A DNA stretch of 22,385 nt from an uncultured Prevotella sp. (GTDB taxonomy: Bacteria; Bacteroidota; Bacteroidia; Bacteroidales; Bacteroidaceae). Every line of letters starts with the position of its first letter. Position 1 is the first letter of the stretch. This document shows, in pieces, positions 8,101 to 14,675 of the stretch. A program made the position numbers and the translations under genes. Location: assembly GCA_900556465.1 (NCBI GenBank), contig USPK01000028.1, positions 1 through 22,385 of the forward strand, given 5' to 3'. The notes under the pieces were generated by a model that ran no database searches, had not been told where the DNA came from, and saw only the letters and a program-made list of their open reading frames with translations.

Positions 8101-8322
8101 TCAAAAATCCACCTCGAACAGGGTGCCCAGCTTCACGCCCAGCGCCTGGCTGATCTTCCATGCGCTCCGGGCGGTCAGGTTTGTGCGTCCCGCCTCAATG
8201 CGCGAGATGTTCGACTTCTCCATGTTGCAGCGGGCGGCTAGGTCCTGCTGCGTCATGCCGCGTTCCTCCCTCATTTCCCGGATGTTGCTTCCGATACGGA
8301 TAAACAGCTGCTGCTCATTCAT
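8101..8322 (-). CDS. small XRE-family helix-turn-helix regulator
   Basis: This 73-residue protein is a single Cro/C1-type HTH domain. MTQQDLAARCNM forms helix 2 and the turn, and EKSNISRIEAGRTN the recognition helix and its cap (residues 23-48), followed by AWKISQALGVKLGTLFEV. There is no added sensor domain, so it is probably a dimeric DNA-binding protein that responds through its own level or through a partner. It is divergent from the YidD-fusion gene. The intergenic segment has two similar 18 bp dyads placed over the other gene's promoter, which suggests repression of that gene and perhaps of itself. Its 3' end abuts repeat array A. It does not look like an antitoxin with a toxin partner: no small second gene is next to it. 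Confidence 0.9.
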   Translation of the reverse strand: MNEQQLFIRIGSNIREMREERGMTQQDLAARCNMEKSNISRIEAGRTNLTARSAWKISQALGVKLGTLFEVDF

Positions 8323-8325
8323 GCT

Positions 8326-8361
8326 TTTTTCTTTGTTATCATTTGTGGCAACAAAGAAAAA
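8326..8361. repeat. 12 bp inverted repeat upstream of the XRE gene
   Basis: TTTTTCTTTGTT (8326-8337) and AACAAAGAAAAA (8350-8361) are perfect inverted repeats separated by 12 bases, placed just upstream of the XRE start at 8322. It overlaps the first operator-like dyad and the -33 box of the divergent promoter. It could be a further operator or a hairpin in the XRE leader. Confidence 0.5.
8335..8352. promoter_or_regulatory. operator-like dyad O1
   Basis: GTTATCATTTGTGGCAAC is an imperfect dyad (5 of 8 arm positions) and agrees at 14 of 18 positions with the second site at 8381. It covers the -33 TTTG (8342-8345) of the YidD-fusion promoter. Binding by the adjacent XRE protein is inferred. 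Confidence 0.5.
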
Positions 8362-8373
8362 GGTTTAACTTTG
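8342..8373 (+). promoter_or_regulatory. promoter of the YidD-fusion gene
   Basis: TTTG (8342-8345), a 20-base gap and TAACTTTG (8366-8373) match the Bacteroidota primary sigma consensus exactly. Transcription should start near 8380, giving a leader of roughly 107 bases before the ATG at 8487. Confidence 0.8.
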
Positions 8374-8380
8374 CGGGATA

Positions 8381-8398
8381 GTTATCATACATGACAAC
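8381..8398. promoter_or_regulatory. operator-like dyad O2
   Basis: GTTATCATACATGACAAC has arms GTTATCAT and ATGACAAC that match at 7 of 8 positions. Its centre is 46 bases from that of O1, and it lies over the expected start of transcription, where a bound repressor would block initiation. Confidence 0.55.
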
Positions 8399-8423
8399 CA
8401 CGCAGCTACTACGGGCGCGGTCT

Positions 8424-8443
8424 CTTCACGGCGCGCCGTGAAG
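8424..8443. repeat. 20 bp perfect palindrome in the YidD-fusion leader
   Basis: CTTCACGGCG followed by CGCCGTGAAG is a perfect palindrome with no spacer, placed inside the predicted untranslated leader. It could be a third regulatory site on DNA. With no loop bases it is less natural as an RNA hairpin. Confidence 0.6.
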
Positions 8444-8486
8444 GCCGATTGCCATCAACTCGTTTTGATTCAACGATTTCAGAACT

Positions 8487-9683
8487 ATGAGAATATTGCT
8501 GTTCCTTATGTTCCTCCTATGTCCGGGCATCGGAAACGCACAGGCAGACGGACGGCCGTCCGTCCGGCCGGACCGGCAGACTGGTAAGCCGGATCCCGAA
8601 ACGACCACTGCGCCGACTACCTACATCCGCCTTTACCAGCGCTTCCTCAGTCCCGCCCGCGGCAGCCGCTGCGCCATGTATCCCTCCTGCTCGGCCTATG
8701 GGATGGAGGCCTTCCGCCGCAAACCGTTCGCCACGGCCATGGTCCTTACGGCCGACCGCATGTTGCGGTGCGGACACGACGGGCGCTACTACGACCTGAC
8801 CTATGCCTACGGTTATCCCTCGCTTGTCGACCTGCTGCCGGGCGACACCGTGCCGCGCGGCCTCGTGGCTACGTCCGGCGCCACCCCATGGGCCGAACGC
8901 CGGGCGCCGCGCACGGCGCGCGACAGCGTCACGGATTTCATCCGCTACCTCATCAACCGCCAGAACTATGCATCGGCACTGCTCGAAGTGGAGCGCGTGG
9001 CCTACTTCCATCCGGAGCAAAACGACTCGGCCCTCTTCCTGCTCCGCCTGCTGTGCTACGACGGACTGGACCGCGAGGAGGACGGTTTCCTCGCCTATCG
9101 CGCCGATAGCGGCCGCACGGCGGGCCACAGCGACGCTATCCTTCTGCAACTTGCGAAAATGTACCACGAGGTAGGCAACTACGACGAGGCACTACGCACA
9201 CTATTACAGATCCGCGCCGGAGTGCCCGAATTGCGACGAAGCGTGGCTCTCCGCGCCACTGCGGCAGCCCTGCGCGCCGGACGCGAGACACTGGCGCGAC
9301 AATACCTGGGCAGCACGGCAGACCTCCTGCCGGTAGACCGCCAGGAAGCCAACACGGCGTTGCTGGATGACCTGCGCCGACGCCGCCCCCGCAGTCCGCT
9401 CTTGGCGGGGCTGCTCTCTGTCGTCCCAGGCGGCGGCTATCTCTACAACCGCCAACCGGCCAGTGCCATAGCAGCCTTTGCCGTCAACGCCTTGTTAGGC
9501 TACGCCGTCTATACCAGTCTGGATCGGCGCAACTATGGCGTGGCCGGACTGATGGGTGTCTTTGCCGTCACTTTCTATGCCGGCAACTTTGTCGGCGCCG
9601 TGCAGGGCGCGCACCGCTACAACAAAGAGCGGATCCAGAACTGTGCCGGCCGCTTCGAGCGCCTCAACGCTATCTATCCCTAA
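8487..9683 (+). CDS. secreted YidD-domain protein fused to TPR-like helices and a C-terminal membrane hairpin
   Basis: The 398-residue protein begins with a clear signal peptide (1-19, cleavage near GNA-QA) and a Pro/Arg linker. A complete YidD-type domain lies at 46-97: YIRLYQRFLSP, C62, YPSC68SAYGMEAF and RMLRC95. YidD itself is normally a cytoplasmic, membrane-associated factor of about 85 residues that helps YidC insert proteins. Residues 145-300 form helical repeats resembling TPRs (NYASALLEVERVAYFHPEQ, NYDEALRTLLQI). The C-terminus (305-375) has a GLLSVVPGGGYLYN motif and two or three membrane helices, like the tail of Bacteroidota DUF5683-type proteins. The signal peptide implies a periplasmic YidD domain, an unexpected location. 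The gene has its own promoter under likely XRE control. Function is inferred only: envelope biogenesis or membrane protein handling. Confidence 0.85.
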   Translation: MRILLFLMFLLCPGIGNAQADGRPSVRPDRQTGKPDPETTTAPTTYIRLYQRFLSPARGSRCAMYPSCSAYGMEAFRRKPFATAMVLTADRMLRCGHDGRYYDLTYAYGYPSLVDLLPGDTVPRGLVATSGATPWAERRAPRTARDSVTDFIRYLINRQNYASALLEVERVAYFHPEQNDSALFLLRLLCYDGLDREEDGFLAYRADSGRTAGHSDAILLQLAKMYHEVGNYDEALRTLLQIRAGVPELRRSVALRATAAALRAGRETLARQYLGSTADLLPVDRQEANTALLDDLRRRRPRSPLLAGLLSVVPGGGYLYNRQPASAIAAFAVNALLGYAVYTSLDRRNYGVAGLMGVFAVTFYAGNFVGAVQGAHRYNKERIQNCAGRFERLNAIYP

Positions 9684-9687
9684 AACC

Positions 9688-9722
9688 GGAGGGGTCCGGC
9701 GCGGGCCCTCTCCAGCCTTTTG
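9688..9722 (+). terminator. probable terminator after the YidD-fusion gene
   Basis: GGAG plus GGGTCC (9688-9697) pairs with GGGCCC plus CTCC (9703-9713) with one bulged T and one G-U pair, around a 5-base loop. A CTTTTGTTT tract follows after a few bases. It is weaker than the other terminators here. Confidence 0.5.
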
Positions 9723-9746
9723 TTTCACTCTTAAAACTTTATCCTT

Positions 9747-10247
9747 ATGCTCAAAAATCTACTTCTACGCCGCTGCCGCGGGCTGATGGCCGCGCTGGTC
9801 TTGTCCGCCAGTCTGTCCGCCGAACTTCATGCTGAGGACGTTGTCCTGAAGGCCGGCACACCCGTCCCCATGCAACTGATGACCACCGTGACAGGCAAGG
9901 ATGCCACCGTAGGCCAGCTGGTCGACTTCAAAGTCACGCAGGACATCACGGTCGACGGAAAGACCGTCATCCCCGCAAACTCCGTGGCCAAGGCCCAGGT
10001 AGTACGCGCGCGCAAGAACGGACTGCTGGGCCGGGAGGGCGAGATTCAGCTCTCTGTCAACAGCGTTACGGCCGTAGACGGGACGCAGGTCGTGCTGACC
10101 GGCGGAACGCTGGCCGACGAGGGGCGGAACAAGCTCGTTGTCTCCTGGCTGCTCTGCTTTCTGCTGAAAGGCGGACAAGGCGAACTGACGGCCGGCCTGA
10201 CATGCAGCCCCATCGTGGCCGGGAACACCACCATCAGCGTGGACTGA
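9747..10247 (+). CDS. small secreted protein of unknown function
   Basis: The 166-residue precursor has an N-terminal signal peptide (basic LLLRRCRG, then a hydrophobic core, cleavage near LHAED at about 29). The mature part is probably all-beta: KAGTPVPMQL, then TVGQLVDFKVTQDITVDGKTVIPANSVAKAQV split over short strands, a basic turn RARKNGLLGREGE (88-99), and a second strand set ending in a hydrophobic patch (VVSWLLCFLL, 131-140) before KGGQGE. Proteins of this pattern (GTPV, VGQ, VDG, IPAN, then a Gly-rich turn and EI.LSVNSVTAVDG) are common in several phyla as uncharacterised exported proteins; I know no assigned function. It follows the YidD-fusion gene by 63 bases but is probably separated from it by a terminator. 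Its own terminator is strong. Confidence 0.82.
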   Translation: MLKNLLLRRCRGLMAALVLSASLSAELHAEDVVLKAGTPVPMQLMTTVTGKDATVGQLVDFKVTQDITVDGKTVIPANSVAKAQVVRARKNGLLGREGEIQLSVNSVTAVDGTQVVLTGGTLADEGRNKLVVSWLLCFLLKGGQGELTAGLTCSPIVAGNTTISVD

Positions 10248-10275
10248 GCGGCAGCGCGCCAGCTGGACTCTTGTC

Positions 10276-10291
10276 CATGAGAAATCTCATG
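10276..10291. repeat. short inverted repeat before the terminator
   Basis: CATGAGA (10276-10282) and TCTCATG (10285-10291) are perfect inverted repeats separated by AA. They end one base before the terminator stem that starts at 10293. Confidence 0.5.
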
Positions 10292-10292
10292 C

Positions 10293-10323
10293 AGTCCGCC
10301 CGGCATGTCCGGGCGGACTTTTT
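10293..10323 (+). terminator. intrinsic terminator after the small secreted protein gene
   Basis: AGTCCGCCCGG (10293-10303) pairs perfectly with CCGGGCGGACT (10309-10319) around a 5-base loop. The stem is followed by a T tract (10319-10323). Confidence 0.92.
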
Positions 10324-10334
10324 CGTTATAGGCC

Positions 10335-10460
10335 TGCCCTCCGCTCCACGCCACGCGCCTAAGCCCGGTTCTTACGCGCCTTAGCCCCGTAGCCATGCGC
10401 CTTAGCCCCGTGAAAACTCGCCTAAGGCCCGCTTCCCGCAGTCCTAAGGACTGCTGACGG
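10335..10460. repeat. 21-bp-period repeat array B
   Basis: A 21 bp leader (10335-10355) matches the leader of array A at 18 of 21 positions. Units then start at 10356, 10377, 10398 and 10419, exactly 21 bases apart, with a degenerate fifth at 10440. Those at 10377 and 10398 carry the exact core CGCCTTAGCCCCGT. All units point the same way. The array begins 11 bases after the preceding terminator. The stretch 10248-10584 otherwise holds that terminator, a short inverted repeat and the GH97 promoter element. Confidence 0.9.
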
Positions 10461-10537
10461 AGGAGAAGGAGGCGAACGGCCGGCCGGGGGACTATAAATT
10501 TATATGGAGACGACAGCCGCACAAAACGGGAAAAAAT

Positions 10538-10545
10538 TAATTTTG
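10538..10545 (+). promoter_or_regulatory. -7 element of the GH97 gene promoter
   Basis: TAATTTTG matches TAnnTTTG exactly, in an AT-rich patch 39 bases before the ATG. No good TTTG is found 19-21 bases upstream, so this promoter may be weak or need an activator. Confidence 0.6.
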
Positions 10546-10584
10546 CAACGTGACTAACTTTTACATCTAATTACCCTCAAAAAC

Positions 10585-12741
10585 ATGCCACACTTGAAAC
10601 GAACACTGCTCTGCGCCCTGTGCCTGCTGCTGGCGGCAGCCGGGCGCGCCGAAAAGGTCGCCTCGCCCGCGGGCACGGTAAGCGCCGACTTCAAACTGGC
10701 CGCCGGCGGCGTGCCCACTTACTCCGTGACGTACAAAGAGCGGCCCGTAGTGAAGCCCAGCCGCCTGGGGCTGGAGCTGAAGGGGCAGCCCGACCTGATG
10801 GACGGGTTCGAACTGGTCCGCACGTCGTCCTCCACGTTCGACGAGACGTGGCAGCCCGTATGGGGCGAGGTGAGCCACATCCGCAACCACTACAACGAGC
10901 TGCTCGTAGAGCTGCGACAGACGGAGACGGGCCGGCTCATGAACATCCGCTTCCGCGTCTATGACGACGGCATGGGCCTGCGCTACGAGTTCCCGCAGCA
11001 GAAGGGGCTGAACTACTTCACCATCCAGGAGGAGCACACGCAGTTTGCCATGACCGGGGACCACACGGCCTGGTGGATTCCCGGCGACCTGGACACGCAG
11101 GAGTACGAGTACACGGAGTCGCGCCTGTCCGATGTGCGCGGGCGCTACGCCGAGGCGCTCAGGAGCTACGGCGCGCCGGCCACATTCTCGCCCACCGGGG
11201 TGCAGACGTCCATCCAGATGAAGACGGACGACGGGCTCTACATCAACCTGCACGAAGCCGCGCTCGTGGACTACGCGTGCATGCACCTGGTGCTGGACGA
11301 CAAGAACTTCGTCTTCGAATCGTGGCTCAACCCCGACGCCGAGGGCGCCAAGGGCTACATGCAGACGCCCTGCCACAGCCCCTGGCGCACGGTCATCGTG
11401 AGCGACGACGCCCGCGACATCCTGGCCTCGAAACTCATCCTGAACCTGAACGAACCGTGCAAGCTGGAGGACACGTCGTGGATCCGCCCGACGAAATACG
11501 TCGGCGTCTGGTGGGAAATGATTGCCGGCAACCGGCCCTGGGCCTACACGTGGGACGTGGCGTCCGTGAAGCTGGGAGAAACGGACTATACAAAGGTGAA
11601 GCCTAACGGCGTACACCCCGCCAATACAGCCAACGTGAAGAAATACATTGATTTTGCCGCCGCCCACGGCTTCGACCAGGTGCTCGTCGAGGGCTGGGAC
11701 ATCGGTTGGGAGGACTGGTCCGGCAAGATGAAGGACTACGTGTTCGACTTCGTAACCCCCTACCCGGACTTCGACCTGCCGGGGCTGAACGCCTACGCTC
11801 ACGAAAAAGGCGTACGCCTGATGATGCACCACGAGACGTCCTCGTCCGTACGCAACTACGAGCGGCACATGAAGGATGCCTACGAACTGATGAACCGCTA
11901 CGGCTACAACGCCGTGAAAAGCGGATACGTGGGTAACATCCTGCCCCGCGGCGAACACCACTACGGCCAGTGGATGGTGAACCACTACCTCTACGCCGTC
12001 AAAGAGGCCGCCAAGCGCCACATCATGGTCAACGCCCACGAGGCCGTACGCCCCACCGGCCTGTGCCGCACGTACCCGAACCTCATCGGCAACGAATCCG
12101 CCCGCGGCACAGAGTACGAGGCCTTCGGCGGTAGCAAGCCCTCACACACCACGGTATTGCCCTTCACGCGACTGCAAGGCGGCCCGATGGACTACACGCC
12201 GGGCATCTTTGTCATGGACCTGAACTCCTGGGCACCGGGCAATCACTCGCACGTCAACTCCACCCTGGCACGCCAGCTGGCCCTCTACGTCACGATGTAC
12301 AGCCCGCTGCAAATGGCCGCCGACCTGCCCGAACACTATGAGCGCTACATGGACGCCTTCCAGTTTATCAAGGACGTGGCAGTGGACTGGGACGACAGCC
12401 GCTACCTCGAGGCCGAGCCGGGGCAGTACGTCACCGCCGCGCGCAAGGCCAAGGGGACGGGCAACTGGTTCGTGGGCTGCACGAGCGGCGAGGCGGGCCA
12501 CCTCTCCGTGCTGAAGCTGGACTTCCTCGACCCCGGCAAGACGTACATCGCCACCGTCTACGCCGACGCCCCCGACGCGCACTACCGGGACAACCCGCAG
12601 GCCTACGTCATCAGCAAAGGGACCGTCACGTCCAAGACCACGCTGCGGCTGAAGGCCGCGCCCGGCGGCGGGTATGCCATCAGCCTCTTTGAGGTGAAGG
12701 ACAAGGCCGAAACGAAAGGGCTGAAAAAACTGAAACTGTGA
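10585..12741 (+). CDS. glycoside hydrolase family 97, SusB-like inverting alpha-glucosidase
   Basis: The 718-residue precursor has a signal peptide (cleavage near residue 22, GRA-EK), an N-terminal beta-sandwich domain typical of GH97 (about 25-270), a catalytic barrel (about 290-560, opening with KYVGVWWEMI) and a C-terminal beta domain. Candidate catalytic residues are E417 (MMHHETSS), E486 (VNAHEAVRP) and E510 (ARGTEYE). Their spacing, 69 then 24 residues, equals that of E439, E508 and E532 in SusB of B. thetaiotaomicron, and the Glu set indicates the inverting branch rather than the retaining alpha-galactosidase branch. E504 fits the Ca2+ ligand position. The protein should act in the periplasm on alpha-linked glucosides. 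No SusC, SusD or amylase gene is nearby. Its stop codon overlaps the start of the next gene (GTGA). Confidence 0.93.
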   Translation: MPHLKRTLLCALCLLLAAAGRAEKVASPAGTVSADFKLAAGGVPTYSVTYKERPVVKPSRLGLELKGQPDLMDGFELVRTSSSTFDETWQPVWGEVSHIRNHYNELLVELRQTETGRLMNIRFRVYDDGMGLRYEFPQQKGLNYFTIQEEHTQFAMTGDHTAWWIPGDLDTQEYEYTESRLSDVRGRYAEALRSYGAPATFSPTGVQTSIQMKTDDGLYINLHEAALVDYACMHLVLDDKNFVFESWLNPDAEGAKGYMQTPCHSPWRTVIVSDDARDILASKLILNLNEPCKLEDTSWIRPTKYVGVWWEMIAGNRPWAYTWDVASVKLGETDYTKVKPNGVHPANTANVKKYIDFAAAHGFDQVLVEGWDIGWEDWSGKMKDYVFDFVTPYPDFDLPGLNAYAHEKGVRLMMHHETSSSVRNYERHMKDAYELMNRYGYNAVKSGYVGNILPRGEHHYGQWMVNHYLYAVKEAAKRHIMVNAHEAVRPTGLCRTYPNLIGNESARGTEYEAFGGSKPSHTTVLPFTRLQGGPMDYTPGIFVMDLNSWAPGNHSHVNSTLARQLALYVTMYSPLQMAADLPEHYERYMDAFQFIKDVAVDWDDSRYLEAEPGQYVTAARKAKGTGNWFVGCTSGEAGHLSVLKLDFLDPGKTYIATVYADAPDAHYRDNPQAYVISKGTVTSKTTLRLKAAPGGGYAISLFEVKDKAETKGLKKLKL

Positions 12742-14365
12742 GACGACAGACCGGCGCCGCCACGGCGCGCCCCCTCCGCCGCCTCTCCGCCGACACCCGC
12801 TCCCGCTCCGCCGGCGTGCTGCCTTGGATCGTCCTGCTGCTGGCCGTGAGCGTGCGCCTGTGGTGGGCGGACAGAAGGAAACACTCTACGGCGACGAGCT
12901 GACGTCCGTATGCCTGGCCTACGAGCAGCCCGGCTGGGGCGCGGAGACCTTCCCGCCGGACAGCGTGCGCACGGGCAGGGAGTGGCGCGAGGCCTTCTGC
13001 ACGGACGACGCCGGCGGTCTGGACGGCCTGGCGCACGACCTGCGCGCCCTCCATGCGGACAACCGCGACGGCTCGCACGCCAGCCTTTACTACATGCTGC
13101 TGCGCTGCGCGCTGACGGGGACCGACGTGCCGGAGGTGCACGCACTCGTGACGCGCGGCCTTGGGCTCAACCTGTGCCTCTTCCTCCTCTCGTTCGCCGG
13201 CCTGTGGCGTCTGCTCCGCCACCTCTATCCGGGCCGCAACGGCGCCGTGGCGCTCGGCCTGCTGGCCAGCCTGTCGCCGGCCGCCGTGTCGACGACGCTC
13301 CTCGTGCGCGAATACCAGCTGGCCGAGTGTGTCTTCGCCTGGTGGGCCTGCTGGTGGCTGGAGAGCGCGCTCCGCTGGCGAGGCGGCCACGGCGCCGCCC
13401 GCCCCGGCGGCATGGCGTGGGGCGCGGTTCTGGGAGCGCTGCTCCTCTCGAGCGGCTACTTCAACGCGCTCTTCATGGCCTTCACGCTGGCCGGCCTCCC
13501 GCTGCTGGCGCAGCGCGGGCGGCGGGCCGCGGCCCTGGGCGTATGCGCCGGCGTGGGCGCGGCCAGCCTGCTGCTCAGCGTGGGGCTGTACAGTGGCTTC
13601 TTCCACTTCCTGACGGACATACGCACGGCCGAGGTGGCGCAGAAGGCCGGCGGGGCGGGCGCCGCGGCCAACCTGCTGACCTCGCTGCAAAGCGGCGCGG
13701 TCATAGCCGTGCGCATGCTCTTCACGCCCGTAGGCGCCGCGGCCGCCGTGGCGTGGGTGGCGGCATGGGCCGCCAGCCGGCGCGTCCGCAGCCGCTGGCG
13801 CTCGCTCCGTCCCTCCGGCGGAGCGGCCACGGCGTGGCTGCTGGGCAGCGCGTGGGCATGGGCGGCCGTCGTACTGCTGCTGGCACCCTGGAAGGAGCCG
13901 CGCTACGTGGCCCCGGCCGTCCCGCTGCTTCTGCTGCCCCTGGCCGCCGTGCTCTGCGAGGCGCTTTTCCGGCGCGGCGTCCTGGCCACGGCGGCCGTGG
14001 CGGCCGCGTTCCTCTTTCCGGCCCTCCACGGCCGCGACGTGCGCCACGTGTACCGCTTAGCGGACTGCCCCTGGCCCGAAGCGGCGCCGCGCGTGCTGCT
14101 CTACGGCCCCAATGCCGACGAGCGCAACACGCTGCTGCAACTCTTCCCCTACCTGAGCGACACGCAGGAGGCCGTCGCCGCTGAGCACGTGGCGGACATC
14201 CCGCGCCTGGCCGGAACGGGCGCACGGACCGTCCCCGTGTTCGGCCCACGCGGCTGCGCCGAACTGCTGGCCTCGCCCCTGTGTCGCGGCGAGTCGCCGT
14301 TCAACGACTGGACCAGCCGCTACGACTTCGCTTTTCCCTCCACCGCGCCGGCACAACGGCCATAA
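12738..14365 (+). CDS. PMT/ArnT-type membrane glycosyltransferase, interrupted by a -1 frameshift
   Basis: The natural start is a GTG at 12738 that overlaps the GH97 stop as GTGA. Its frame gives a basic N-terminus and a first membrane helix (VLPWIVLLLAVSVRLWW) but stops at 12900-12902. The next frame, open from before 12824, carries ETLYGDELTSV, the acidic loop expected right after helix 1 in GT39/ArnT-like enzymes, and then runs to 14365. One missing base between about 12865 and 12890 would restore 542 residues. The rest has about ten hydrophobic helices, the LVREYQLAE loop, an APWKEPRYVAPAVPLLLL segment typical of the family and a soluble C-terminal domain. Such enzymes move sugars from polyprenyl-phosphate donors to lipid or protein acceptors on the periplasmic side. 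Whether the shift is an assembly error, a true mutation or recoding is open; no classic slippery heptamer is visible. Confidence 0.75.
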
Positions 14366-14603
14366 GACCGGCCGCTTGCCCGCCGGCCGGCAGCCACCCA
14401 AACGGAGAGGGGCCTGCCCTCCTCGCGACGGGCCCTTGACTGCATGCCGCCGCAGGGCGATGCGGGCGCGCCCCGCCCCTCTCTCCTGGCGGGACAACAC
14501 GCAGACTCGCCCTGCGCCGCGGTATCCTGCCGGCCACCTCTCGCAAAATCGCCAAATAAACCATCATTAACAAAAAATCAAGAAGGGATATTTTCCTATT
14601 TCG
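14366..14603. other. GC-rich intergenic stretch with several inverted repeats
   Basis: No credible gene was seen. A hairpin CCGGCCG/CGGCCGG (14368-14374 with 14384-14390) follows the glycosyltransferase stop but has no T tract. CGCAGGGCGA (14451-14460) pairs with TCGCCCTGCG (14507-14516), enclosing a smaller GCGGG/CCCGC hairpin. GAGGG/CCCTC occurs near 14407-14421. This may be a structured RNA, a terminator region or decayed sequence. Confidence 0.35.
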
Positions 14604-14611
14604 TAAATTTG
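14604..14611 (+). promoter_or_regulatory. -7 element of the small Ig-like protein gene
   Basis: TAAATTTG matches TAnnTTTG and is followed by CAG, in an AT-rich stretch. It predicts a leader of about 55-60 bases before the ATG at 14676. No clear -33 TTTG was found. Confidence 0.6.
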
Positions 14612-14675
14612 CAGTGAATAAATGCTAGCAAAGCATTATTTCCATCCCATACATTCATTACAAAAGGTTTCCCTT

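Noticed and set aside
10567..12039. 490-codon open frame antisense to the GH97 gene
   Set aside because: Shadow of a well-supported gene; its composition is His/Val/Gly-rich and no motif is visible.
14376..14570. 64-codon open frame on the plus strand
   Set aside because: Arg/Pro-rich with no signal or motif and no promoter; typical of chance frames in GC-rich DNA.
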